Below are positions 25,730 through 37,355 of a stretch of 64,000 nt of DNA, piece by piece. The notes beneath the pieces are model-generated. The model was given only the letters and a program-made list of their open reading frames with translations. It made no database searches and had not been told where the DNA came from. The stretch comes from Lantana camara. Taxonomy: Eukaryota; Streptophyta; Magnoliopsida; Lamiales; Verbenaceae. Location of the stretch: positions 85,955,501 to 86,019,500 of the forward strand of contig CM074862.1 in assembly GCA_037501455.1 (NCBI GenBank), given 5' to 3'. Position 1 is the stretch's first letter. Each line of letters starts with the position of its first letter. The position numbers were made by a program, and so were the translations under genes.

Positions 25730-28700
25730 TGTAATGCCCCGATTTCCGGACATTCAGGTACGCGCGTCACGTGTGAGTTTTCCCGAGAGTTAGGATTCAT
25801 TTTAATTCTTTTGCTTATTAAATTCCTACAATGCGTGAAAATTATATGAATTATATTTCAAACATGTTTACGTGAAATTATGTGAAATATATGTCAACTT
25901 GAGAATTATTTTATAAATTGGATTTAGTTGTTATGTGAATTAATTCCCGAATGTGCCTTAATTGCTTTTATGTCCCTAATTGATCATTATTTTAAATGTG
26001 AGGACCAAATTGCATAAATAATTCTTGGACTTAATTGATAAATTTCCAAACCTTTTATCCTTGATTGCATGACTTATTAAACTTGGAGGATTTAATAACA
26101 AATTGATACATTTCATCAAAATTTAAGAGATACATCACGTTATATGCTTCTTCATTCTTCCATTTCATATCATTTCATCAAAATCACCCAACACTTTGCT
26201 CCTTGTGCTCTCGGTTCAAACATGAAGAAGGGAATAAGGGATTTCATTGATTCCATTCAAGTTTTCCAAAGGAATTTCATATTTGGAGCTCAATCATCCA
26301 TTTCCATTATCATCTTCTTCTTCTAAGTGCCATCTAAGGTAGAGATGAATATATGTGTATTTTCTTGGAAATTATATTGAAGCTAGGGTTCATGAATTCT
26401 TGAAATAAATGGATTAGTTATTGTTTGAGGCATGAATACATGATTCTAACTTGAAATCATGCATGAATTCTTGGAGAATTTAAAGTTATATGATGAATTC
26501 ATATATGAACTTGAAGTGATGATTCTTGATGATTTATGCATGTTTCCATGGATTAATTGATGCCTAATTGATATATATGAGTTATATGATAGTTTTGAGT
26601 TGAATTCTTGCTTTGGTTTGGTGTGGAAGTGGATTGGGAGACAAATTCGAGCTTGCCCTGTTTTTCCCGAAGCTTTTGTTACTGCTGGAGTTGTGGTCGC
26701 CCCCCGCGACCGTTTCGTGACCATTTTTGGTCGCGGCCGCGACCAACAATTCAAAAAGTTGGCCAATTTCCGTCACGGCCGCGATTGATTTTCGGTACAA
26801 TTTTGTCACGGCCGTGACACCCTCAAACGAACTCCAATTGACCTGATTTTTTATCCGGCGGAAACCTCTTGAAGTTTAGAACAACCTAAAATTAAAATCA
26901 ACTCAATATCTCTTCTCATTTTTGAGATATAATTAATTCTATTTGGTGTCGCCACTTCACCTCGAAACTGCTTTCACCCAACTTCAAGCTTCCGCCATTT
27001 CCTCCTCACTTTGAACTAAAATACGAGCCATATATCCTCGGAAAGATCTATTTGTCTAGTTTCATATCCAATAAGAAAAACTCAATTCCCACTTCTAGAA
27101 ATTAAGATATTCCAGTTTTCCCTCAGCATGCGCATTTTCGAAAATTGCCGACTTTCGCCCAACTTCACCAAAACCCATCTTATTGCAATCCTTTCACTTC
27201 CTTGGATCCCATATGTGACTTATATGATTGGAATACTTGAATAAGCAGTGATTATGTGGCTATTTGGTATTTTATGGTCTTTACTTACTTAAACTTAATT
27301 GTTAACTCCGTGCTTTATGTAAAATGAAATTATATGATTACATGCCTTGAATACGTGATCTCCATGAAATTATTTACTTTCTTGTAAATTATTCCATTCC
27401 ATTTCTAAATATTTATATGATCATTACATGCAAGTATATGTTCATTTCATACAGGAATATGTTCATGATTACGTCGTACGTCACATTTGGTAGCATTATC
27501 GAGTCGTATCTCATAAGTACACTACGTTTCCTTTCTTGTCCAGTTCTTCTCCAGGGCGGAGATTATTGATCAATTGAGCACGTTCATGCATCCTTGAGTC
27601 GTCGTGTCGCCTGTCAGGTGAGGTTTAATTTCTAGTTATATAGAACCCGTACAACCATTATGTGGATTTTAGCCAACATGTATACATATATCTACAGTTT
27701 TCCATAAACCTTAAATGATTTACAACTGAATCACTACTATTGTACTGAATTACTGTTGCTCTTACTGTTACTGAACCAAATTGTACCGATTGATAGATTG
27801 ATTGAGGCAAGTATATTGTATTGTTCACTGTGGGCCCGAGGGTTAGTGTATAAGCCAACCGGGAAAGCACGGGCTGACGGGTAACTCTGCACTCCCCTCA
27901 CATTGTTAGAATGACCCCTGAATCCACTAGGAGATTAGTGGAGGAAGGAGTTCCGGGTATAGGGAATCATGAACCCTATGCTCACACTGATTGGATGGCA
28001 GGGCCTTGCAATCCGCCATCTCCCGGAGGAAAAAGGATGGATTATTGAAATTGCTAATTGTTCATTGTAATTGTTTGCTTGATCACCTAATCATTGGATA
28101 ATTGAAATATTGTACACAGTCGGAGAAAGGTTGGAGATTTGCCCTCACTCGTCGGGCCACTGATCGATTGAATTGAATTGATTGTATTGTTAAATTGGAA
28201 TAGTTGTAATCTCGGGCAAGAAATTATTGTACTCTTAAACTTATATTGTTTCCTTTATAAAATCCTACCCGAGATTATGGCTTACATGGTAATTACGCTA
28301 ATATTTATTTATAAACCCCTCACTCAGTCTTTTATAGACTGACACCTCACATTTTCAGGTTTGCAGGGTGCTTGCTAGGCGGGATTGAGTCGGTCTTTCC
28401 TTTTCGGGTCTAGCACAGTTCATGTAATTGTTATTGCATATGTACACATCATTGCATTATGCTTGTGGTTACTATGGTACTTATATAGATAAATATCTTT
28501 GACTTGATCTTGGAACTTATGAGATTGTTATGGAAACTTGAAATGGTATATTTGGAGTTGACGTAAATGAATTTAGGATGATGATAATGAAATGACTGTA
28601 TATATCTTACTATGCTTCCGTTTATGGTTTATGCATGTTGTAATTGAATTGAGGGTTAGTCCCGCCTAGCTAGTTTGGTCGTTTATTTTTTTTGTCTCCC

Positions 28701-28796
28701 GTTCGCTATAGTTTAGTTCAAGTATGGGTCGTCTATCTCATATGTGGATTGAGCTATAGTGCGGGGATGTGGCATACTTGCGCTTCGGGTGCTACA
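25730..28796 (+). repeat. LARD LTR 3 (3'), 3067 bp
   Basis: Runs from TGTAATGCCCCGATTTCC to GGGTGCTACA, followed by TSD GACCC. Between about 27785 and 28170 it departs from LTRs 1 and 2. It keeps a ~50-bp segment (AACCGGGAAAGCACGGGCTG and onward) and small variants that match the related gypsy LTR at about 57420-57720, not its own partners. Confidence 0.9.
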
Positions 28797-29202
28797 GACC
28801 CTCACATTGTAGTCCCAACACAATTGAAAACTCTTTGTCAATAAAGCTGGGTACACTGACCTGCCCAAAGTTGAACGTTTGTTGGTCCGAGTTAAAACGT
28901 TGCAAAAGGAATCCAAAGCGTTTGTTTGTACCTTGAACGCCAGACATGTGAAGAAATGCGCCAAATGGAGTTCCTTGTATCCTTTGCCTTTGGGTATTAA
29001 TTAGCTCACCAATTCCGTCCAATTTTTCAGTGAAAGATGATGGCGTATAACGACAAAGTATGTCATCGTGTCGCCGAGGTTTATCGCGAATGAGGTGTTT
29101 CGGGCACGGGTCTTTTGGAACTTTGCTCAATCGAGCCATCTTCACTAATTGACAATGAAGACTGCAAAATCCGTAATGGACACAAAATTTGTATAATTGC
29201 AA
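28797..29202 (-). pseudogene. N-terminal exon of the DUF1985/Ulp1-like gene
   Basis: Minus-strand open frame; the likely start codon is at 29139-29137 (MARLSKVPKDPCPKH...), with an earlier in-frame ATG at 29202. The product resembles the start of DUF1985 plant proteins: basic N-terminus, F-T-E-K-L-D-G-I segment, R-I-Q-G-T-P-F-G-A-F-L-H, then V-P-S-F-I-D-K-E-F-S-I-V-L-G-L-Q-C-E-G. The frame stops artificially where the 20-kb retrotransposon enters. Across the insertion, using one GACCC copy, the codons continue as H-P-V-D-P-Y-V. The rest of the gene lies at 8728-8584 and 5176-3436. DUF1985 assignment is from remembered family style, not a search. Confidence 0.65.
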
Positions 29203-29795
29203 GCCCTAATGTCGAATTGAAAAACTCTAATCTAGAATTGAAAACCTAAAATGCTAAACCAAAAAGGTTGCATGAAATACCTGAGATTACACTTAGGAGA
29301 GGTGGAGACGCAACAACTTCTTCTTCTTCAACAACAAACGGCGGTGGTGTATAGGATGGCGTGCTTGTCGGTGGTGGTATGAAATCGAAAATCGATCAGT
29401 GAAGATATGTGAAGTAAGAATAGAGATGATTCAAAGGAATTGGTTTGTCATTCTTCAATTCATCAAGGGCATTATGGTATTTTTACACTTTTTTTGGGGG
29501 TAGGGGGGGTTTAGGAAAATATGTTGTGTATTAGGAATCTAAAATAGGCGAAATTCAAATTGAAGTGTTTAGGATAAATTTTTTGTCTTATTAGGTACCA
29601 ATTATTAATTTTCCCATTTTCTAATACTATAATTTAAATTTGAAATATTATATTAAAATAATAGAATCAGAAAATATTAAAAATTCATATAAGAAGAACA
29701 TAACAACTTAAAATTATTTCCTATAGTAAAATAATAAATTATTATAATATTTTATAGATTATTATATACAAAATAATCTATATATATATATAATT
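29203..29795. other. Upstream region of the Ulp1-like gene; no clear gene
   Basis: On the minus strand, 29388-29291 has an open proline-rich then Glu/Val-rich stretch (I-P-P-P-T-S... E-E-E-E-V-V) ending near a GGTATT donor-like site. It could be a leader exon but has no in-frame start. The remainder is AT-rich with poly-T and G-runs (29490-29515). Nothing else recognised. Confidence 0.35.
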
Positions 29796-30530
29796 TAGAA
29801 CCCTTGAGGCTATCCACGTAAGTATACATGTGGATAGTCTCTAAAAATTTTAAATGCCTCAATAGATTTTAAATTAATTATTCTCAAATTCTGTTGCTAA
29901 ACGTTTTGAAATATTTCTCAAACTCTATTACTAAATGTTTAAATTCAAAATAAGCATATCAATATAAGATTATGTTTTCTCTAACAAATCACGTCCAAAT
30001 ATATCTCTGTACTTTTAAATAAGTTTGTTATGAAAAATATTTAAATTTTGGATACATCACACGCCATTAAAAAATTAGTATTTAATGTTTTAATATCTCT
30101 ATATGATTTTTTCCCACGATCATTCTTTTATCAAGATAAAGTCTTGAATTTTGCAGGATTATTGTAAGTCTTAATTCAGAATCCTTGAGCCTACTCAGGT
30201 AAGTATACATGTGATAGTCTATTTAAATATAATTTTAAATTAAATATTTCTCAAATTCTATTACTAAAGGTTTAAATTTAAAATACGCATATGAATATAA
30301 AATTTTATTTTCTCCAACAAATCACCTTTATCTAAAGGATTTTGTATAGTTGTATAGATATTGTAGTTATGAATTCAAATTCAAATCACTTCATTTATCC
30401 AAATATGTGTCTATGCTTATAGATAAGTTTGTTACGAAAGATATTCAAATTTAAAATTTTGGATACATGACACACCATAAACAATTTGTATTTAAAGTTT
30501 TATTGTCACACTCAATTCTCAACTATTTTC
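29796..30530. repeat. Diverged tandem duplication, ~380-bp unit
   Basis: Two head-to-tail copies (about 29796-30110 and 30178-30505) share GAATCCTTGAG/GAACCCTTGAG, GTAAGTATACATGTG, TCTCAAATTCT, AATAAGTTTGTTA and TTTTGGATACAT in the same order. AT-rich, non-coding. Confidence 0.6.
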
Positions 30531-30539
30531 CTCCTCTAA

Positions 30540-31700
30540 TGTGGCGCCCTTGCCACATCCCGCACTGAGAAGTACCCCGAGTGTTAGCTTTGGGCCTTCA
30601 CTCGTGATCTTTCCCAGACACAAGCATAGCGGAAGCATAAAATAATGCCAATCAACATCAAACTTCAAAGATAATTATAAGGCCGGTAAGGCCGACGACA
30701 ACGACAACTGTATTAGGTATAGGTGTATAAACTGTACATACTGAGTTTCCCACGAAGGAGAAATTCCTAAACTCATAACTTCAAAACAAACTATCTAAAC
30801 AGCACCTGACGACCTAGACCAACATGCCGCTTATTCGCACCTGCCTGAAGCCAAAACCAGAATAAAGGGGACGTTAGTCAAAGTGACTAAGTGAGGGGGG
30901 TTATACATATACATAAACAAAATCACAAGCTTGGTTCACGTTTTCATTATTTTCGAAACCAATGTATAAACGTATAAGAAGGGATAGCTTTTAGTTTGTA
31001 TGAAAACACACTTGTGAACCAATAATCAAAATGATCGATCAATCACAGTAACCCGGTGAGTACGGGTAAGTTCTCCAACCTTTCACACCCTGAACACAAG
31101 AAACACAAAACAGAAACCAGCCTTCTCCCTCCAATTGTTAGTTGAGGTGCCCCTCCAACCAACCACACGATCACACAGATAGGGGCAATATGCCCTGGTA
31201 CCAATAACCTCACTCTATACGTGTCATAGTCAACCTCCGGCTACGCCCCGTACAGAGCTTCACAGAAGTACGTAGTAAAGATCGGCCTTTGGTGCACACC
31301 TCCAGGCTTCACCCACTAGATACTTCGGGCCCAAATTCCCTAAGGGCGTCCCCAAGTGTTCTATCAGATCACTACTCGCTTTTCAAAACAGTTTCACACT
31401 TTCAAACACTTTCTTCTCTTAACCGTTTCACAGTTCAAAATCAAACTTTTCGTTCACTCACACGTATATATAATATAACAAGAACCCATTTTTATAAGGA
31501 AATCCAATTTTTCAATAGAATACTAAAATATTACAAAATAGCTAATAATATATATAGTATCAACGGGTCAAAACCAACTCAATAAATAAGGGCTGGGTTT
31601 TAAAGAATATATATATATTTACATAATATATGTTTTGGCCCCAGTTGAAACATTTTAATCCCTCACCTTAAAAATCTTCACAAGGCTGCAAAAAGAACGA
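30540..31700 (-). repeat. Eroded gypsy-type LTR fragment, minus orientation
   Basis: Begins TGTGGCGCCCTTGCCACATCCCGCAC, the inverted form of the shared LTR 3' end. At about 30880-30905 it has the inverted equivalent of the ACCCCTCACTCAGTC block found in the LARD LTRs. The other end is not clear; similarity fades after about 31700, so the limit is approximate. The 98-codon open frame at 31289 lies in it and is not a credible gene. Confidence 0.5.
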
Positions 31701-33446
31701 CACGGTCAACACGATTAGGACTCCTCCTTAGGAACACCTATGACACATGTGTAATTACAGCTTATGACTTGGCTCGAGAACCAATTAAATATGACCGACA
31801 TGTACGGCTACCCCATAGAAATTACATTCAGATCATGTCATTAAGCACAAAACAAATTATAAACAATAGAATCCTTCATTTAATATTTACGATTAAGTTA
31901 AATATATCAAATGCTTTTATTCATAATAGTGTTTCAGTTGTTGTGTGAATATACAGAGGTCTGCACATCTAGGCCATGACTGTAGCAAACTGATTGAAAC
32001 TGGAGTCTAAAAATTATTCCCAATTTTATGTTGATTATAATAAACGCATAATAGTTTATTTCTCAAGACCTCCTAATGAAGGTGATTAGATTTTCTAATA
32101 AAGCCACTATGTACAGACAATATTTAAGCACTCATTTGTACTTAAATTATTTTTTTTATAATAAAGTTAAGAAAAAAAATAATACACTATGTAATATCAT
32201 AACCAATGTTTAGACGGGAATTTTTATCTAAGACACTAAATTGGTAACACGTAGACCCACATCATAAATTTCATTACCATGAGGATTAGTTCCAAATTGA
32301 TTCACCTACTAGTACTAGACACATTTACTAAGATTATATACAAACGATTAATTGTTGGGTGGATCAATTCAATAATTACTGCATCACGATAAGCTATTCA
32401 AGGTAATTAAATTTCACAATTAATTCAATTGTAGCAAATCTAACAATTAATAACACCTATAATTTATTTTTCTATTTTAATCACTTAAATCGTGCTAATA
32501 AATTCAACAAACAAAACAACATATACAATAAATTTATGCAGTTCGAACAATATATTAGACACTTAAAAATTTATGTATCAACTTTTAAGATTTAAATTTA
32601 ACAAAACTCAAAAGCACCAAAATCTTAATACCTGTTCTTCGTGGCGTAAGAAAAGATCTATTGTGCCTTCCTTTTTCCTTTACGGTGATTGTTTCTAAGT
32701 AAGGTTATTGGGCAGATTTATATTTCGTGTATAGAAGTCAAAAAGAGCTAATATTAAATGTTTATTTAGTTAAATGGACATCAAATGAAATAAAAATTAA
32801 AATTATTTTGGTTTGGAATCCACCGAGATTTGAATTATTCTGCCACAATTTAATGTTAAGTATTTTATTATTATTATCATTATCATTACAAGTGGACTGC
32901 ATGCAGGTACCAACTGAAATGACAAGCTATTTCAATATTTTGTAATATATTTTTCGGACACGTGGGTGTAATAAATGGGGACTAAGTTAATTAAGACGAA
33001 ATTGGGTGTGCGCATGTTGGGACAAAAATTTCAACTGTGAGTACCCATGGAATTGTTAATATAATATGCATTCACATATACAGTGGTGTCTTGAAAACGT
33101 AATTATTATATTGATATATTACTATTAAAATATTTCTATATCCAACTTATACATATGTGTTGGAATTATAGGTAAATATGAATTCGTACCTCATATAATA
33201 TAAGTTCATCAATCAACTATATATTATTTAATATATATAAGAACTAATTATTTTGAAATAGTTGTAACAAACAGTTTTGTATCATAATAAAAGATTTAAT
33301 AATAATTTTCCAGGCATAAAAATGACTTATGCAGATAAGCCACCTGGCCAATTCATAAACGTGTCCCGATATATTGATTAACTTACCCATTTTGGTTTGA
33401 TTCAAAATCAGGGCTGTTAAATCTAATTAGTATTTGAAGTTTTTTC
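31701..33446. other. AT-rich spacer, no gene seen
   Basis: Only short AT-rich frames and homopolymer runs. No convincing repeat ends, splice sites or coding signal. Confidence 0.5.
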
Positions 33447-35495
33447 TGCTGGGAGGTGGGCCCAGAACAGTAGCGGTCCGGGATCACATTTTTAAATTTT
33501 GTTTATAATACAAGTATTAAAATATTTCTAAAACATTTTAATACAATAGCGGAAGACTAGCCGAATCTACTCTAGTATATACATGCAATTGATAATAAAT
33601 TTTAAATCACTTAAGCAGATAAATATCTAACATGCAATTAACACTTAAGAGCATATAATTTATCATACTTAAAATAATACAACTGTAAAATATTAACGTA
33701 CTGCAAACATGGCTATCTAACGGTATTTTTCCAGCTCCCGAATTCTCCTCCAGAACCTGATACCCAATCTCCTCGTGAAACCGGCAGATCTTCCCTGCAA
33801 TAACCCCAGAGAAACCCTCGGAGTGTGGGCTCCGAAAGTATTTCTCTAAATACTTAGAGAAAACAAACTTTAAACTAGAAAACCCTTTTCAGGGCTTAAT
33901 CTCCCGAAATTGGGCGTTTTATATAAACACCTAATTGAAATTAATTCCAAAATAAATCGAAATTAATTAGGACAAAAGGGATATGGTTTCAAAGCTTAAA
34001 CTCAGCCAAAACCACCTCCCAAAGTTGTGAATGAAAAATGAAGGGCCAAGACCCCTATTTATAGGGGAAAAACTAAGGGCAAAATGGTAATTTCATATCC
34101 CACTTGCGTAGCCAACTTGGATACGAAAACTGAAGCGCCGCCGAGCACGCGCCGGTAGGCCACCGGACGCGGACGCGTGTGTTTCACACGCGGCCTAGGG
34201 TTCCAGGCTCACGTGGCCGCTTCTGACTCGGCCACGTGTCCGGGTCCGATCCGACCCGGAATCGGACCCTGCCCGACCCTACCCGAGAACCGACCCGTTA
34301 ACCCGATTCTCTGACCCGTTTGACCGGGTTATCCGACCCGTCACCTGGGCCACCCCCACCACGCCACGTCAGCAAAATGCCACGTTGTTATTTTTTTTTA
34401 TTTTTTATTTTTAGTTTCTCCAAAATAAAATTCCGGGCATTTCCAACTCTTTGGAACTTTGATTTATTTTCTTAAAATGAATCCCTTGGCTTATTTTCAA
34501 ACACTTTGAAAATTCATTTCTCTTTCTCCTTTTAATATTTTCTATTCGGGTTTTCAATTGGGGCTTGCAGGGGGACCTACAGGACTAATTAATTTTAGCT
34601 CCAAACGGATTAATATATTATCATCCCATGATAATAATTAATTACCGTTTAACAATATTTAATTCCACTAAATAAATATTGTTGCACTCTAAAATTAATT
34701 AAATTATTCACGAATTTCTCGATCTAGAATAATTTCGCATTTTACTCCTCCATGTAGATATCCATGAAAAATAAATTACAACTACTATCATTTATTTTTC
34801 ATCTCCAATTTGAAATTTATTGATTCGCCTTAAGTTCAAATTCTCTGTATGTGAAACACATTCAACATACAACTTCGGTGACGTATCACGCAAAGTGCTT
34901 TGGTCAAAGTCTTAATTCGAACTTTTACAAATCTATTTCAAGGATATCTCTTACCTTCCAGCAAGGCCACAGATTCCTCGATCAATATAACTCTTTAGCG
35001 CATTTCATGTAATCACCGAACATACAAAGTATTTTGGCCACCCGTTACCGAGACCTCACTTCGAGTATGTTACAGTGACTAACACTACATGCCTAAAGCC
35101 GAAATATTATCAGGATTAAGAGTACAATGCTTCCTGAGATTTTATTCATTTTAGATAGCAGTATAAAATGAATAATCTCAATGGTCCAGTTCGATGTTTT
35201 CAATCCTATTGAAAATCATCAACGTGTTATAATTGGAATCACAATTCCCGAAGACGAAAGACTAATCATCTTATATAACCACGTTATAGTCTTGATAAGA
35301 ACATATTCTTATCTTACTGACTAGAACTTTAATGACACGTGATTTCGGTATTCAAAATCTTTTTCTATGAAACACATTTCATATAAGAATACCACCACAC
35401 GCCATTAATTATCAGTATGTGAAATACTCACAACTTGCTGTAAATTCAGTTTAATTAATTTAACAAATTGAATTTTCAGGGCACTATTCCCAACA
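33447..35495 (-). repeat. 3' LTR of the deleted copia element, 2049 bp
   Basis: Runs from CAACA at 35491-35495 (TGTTGGGAATAGTGCC on the minus strand) to TGCTGGG at 33447. Preceded on the minus strand by a purine-rich GGGCAAGTGGGAGAC tract. TATA box at 34056-34063. Confidence 0.9.
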
Positions 35496-36129
35496 GTCTC
35501 CCACTTGCCCTAAATTCAATTTAGCCACACATCTAAGTCTTATTCCTTTCACATGAGTGTCAAAACCCGTTTGCACTCTTTTGCGCCAATACTTTAGTGA
35601 AGGAATCTTTTAGACGTTTCTCTGAGCTAACAACTAGGAAATCATGAATCCAATATATCTAATTGGCTGCTTCTCAAGCTACCATGTATTTGACTTCCAT
35701 GGCGGTGTAAGCAATACAAGTCTGCTTAACATTCTCCAATTAACAGTTGCTCTTTCTAGAGTAAACACGTATTCTGATGTCAAACATCTAGAATACAAAT
35801 CAGACTGTAAGTCCGAATCTGTGTATTCCATTGAAATGAGCTCACCACTGTGGTAGACAAGCATATAATCTCAAGTCCTTCTCAAGTACTCCAATATATG
35901 CTTTCACTACTACCCAGAGTCAGATTCTAAGGTTTTACTAATATCTGCTGACTTAGACCTATTTCGTAATAGACAGCTGGCCCTGTACATAATATGACAT
36001 ACATAAAGCTTCCGCTGCGGAACTCTAATCATGTCTTCTGTCTCTTCAGTTGTCTTAGGACACTGATCCCCAGATAGATAAATTCCATATCTAAAAGGTA
36101 GTGAACCCTTCTTGGAATTCGTCATATTA
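35496..36129 (-). pseudogene. Copia pol remnant (late reverse transcriptase/RNase H)
   Basis: Minus-strand sequence parallel to 594-1228 and somewhat better kept. Contains short frames such as M-V-I-Y-N-M-T-N-S-K-K-G-S-L-P-F and the RNase H segment near 35700-35860, with stops between. Encodes no full domain. Confidence 0.75.
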
Positions 36130-36353
36130 TATATAACCACGTTATAGTCTTGATAAGAACATATTCTTATCTTACTGACTAGAACTTTAATGACACGTGA
36201 TTTCGGTATTCAAAGTCTTTTCCTATGAAACACATTTCATATAAGAATACCACCACACGCCATTAATTATCAATATGTGAAATACTCACAACTTATTGTA
36301 AATTCAGTTTAATTAATTCAACAAATTGAATTTTCAGGGCACTATTCCCAACA

Positions 36354-37068
36354 TTTTCTTCCCTCAGAATTATTCTTCATCAAGATAAAGTTTATTTTAG
36401 TCAAATATGATTTTTTTTTTTTTATCATTCTTCGTAAATCTTATTCTAATCAAAAAAAAAATTTCAATTCTCTTTGATATCCATACTTTTTTTTTTTTTC
36501 CCCCATGCAAAATCATTCTTCTTCAAGATAAGGTTTTTTTTATATCATATATAAATTTCTTTTTTAATACAGGATCATTCTTTCTCAAGGTAAGGTTTTT
36601 TTTATTCCATTCAAAATGTTTTGTTAATTTGATAATCAGTATTTAGAGTACATGTCATCAGTATTGTATTTTCTTATTAATAGCATATTTATTTTCATGT
36701 CCATGTAAATTCTAATTATGTCAAAATTATTAATTTAGTTTTTAATAGTTGATATTTTTATGTTTTAAAAAATATATTTTTATAATATATTTTTATTCAT
36801 TATTTTGCTCATTAAATTTTTTTTACATTTATTAATTCAAAATATCAAATAATAATATGATATATTTTTATTTGACATGATATATTTATATTTCTTTTCA
36901 TATAAAAATTTATTTGTAAAAGTCTTTCAAAATTTTAGTAGTATTTTTTTATAATTTAATATTTTTACATGCTATTTAAATATTTTAAAGAAAAATTTTG
37001 ATTTAATAACTATAATCTTAAGAATATATTTTAATTGATTTTTTTGGTTATATTTTTATTAAAAATTG
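36354..37068. repeat. AT-rich region with degenerate CATTCTT...CAAG repeats
   Basis: Between about 36361 and 36620, words like ATTCTTCATCAAGATAAAG, CATTCTTCTTCAAGATAAGG and CATTCTTTCTCAAGGTAAGG recur about every 60-90 bp with poly-T. The motif also occurs once near 30120. The rest is very AT-rich; no gene seen. May be part of the Helitron ending at 37098. Confidence 0.4.
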
Positions 37069-37098
37069 ACCTGTGCCTTGGCACGGGTTTGTAACTAG
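37069..37098 (+). mobile_element. Probable Helitron 3' terminus
   Basis: A GC-rich short palindrome (ACCTGTGCC/GGCACGGGT, 37069-37088) in AT-rich DNA is followed 7 bases later by CTAG and then T. This is the standard Helitron 3' end: hairpin, then CTRR, insertion before T. I could not place the 5' TC end, so element length is unknown. Confidence 0.5.
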
Positions 37099-37250
37099 TT
37101 ATAGTTTAAAATATAATATTATATAAAATTAGAACATATTAAAAATTCATATAGAATAACATTTTTTTCTTTTTTTTTTTTCAATTTTAATTTTACTTTT
37201 ATATAAATTATATAATGTGTAAAAATTCTGATGGTGACATAAGACTTTAA

Positions 37251-37355
<105 letters not shown>

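Larger units (their letters stand above)
8729..28796 (+). mobile_element. Tandem LARD-type gypsy retrotransposon: LTR-int-LTR-int-LTR
   Basis: Three LTRs (8729-11746, 15260-18246, 25730-28796) alternate with two internal regions, all in one orientation. Each of the first two LTRs is followed by a PBS, and each of the last two is preceded by a purine tract. Only the outer ends carry a target duplication, GACCC at 8724-8728 and 28797-28801, so this is one insertion that became tandem, probably by unequal recombination between LTRs. The internal regions have no gag, protease, reverse transcriptase, RNase H or integrase that I can recognise. With ~3-kb LTRs and a ~3.5-kb non-coding interior it fits the LARD class of non-autonomous elements. 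Confidence 0.9.
33447..36353 (-). mobile_element. Internally deleted copia element, TSD TTTTC
   Basis: 2907-bp element flanked by TTTTC at 33442-33446 and 36354-36358. In its own (minus) orientation it has the first ~224 bp of a 5' LTR (36353-36130), a jump straight into reverse transcriptase/RNase H sequence (36129-35496), and a full 3' LTR (35495-33447). Same family as 61-3435 but inverted. The deletion removed the rest of the 5' LTR, the PBS, gag, integrase and most of pol. The junction sits in a TATA overlap shared by LTR and pol sequence near 36130. Confidence 0.9.

Noticed and set aside
30540..33446. Full gypsy solo LTR
   Set aside because: Only one end could be found; no matching inner end or second copy of TCTAA, so it is listed only as a fragment.
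36407..36646. 79-codon Phe-rich ORF that looks like a membrane protein
   Set aside because: Product of poly-T runs in a degenerate repeat block; no start context or conservation.
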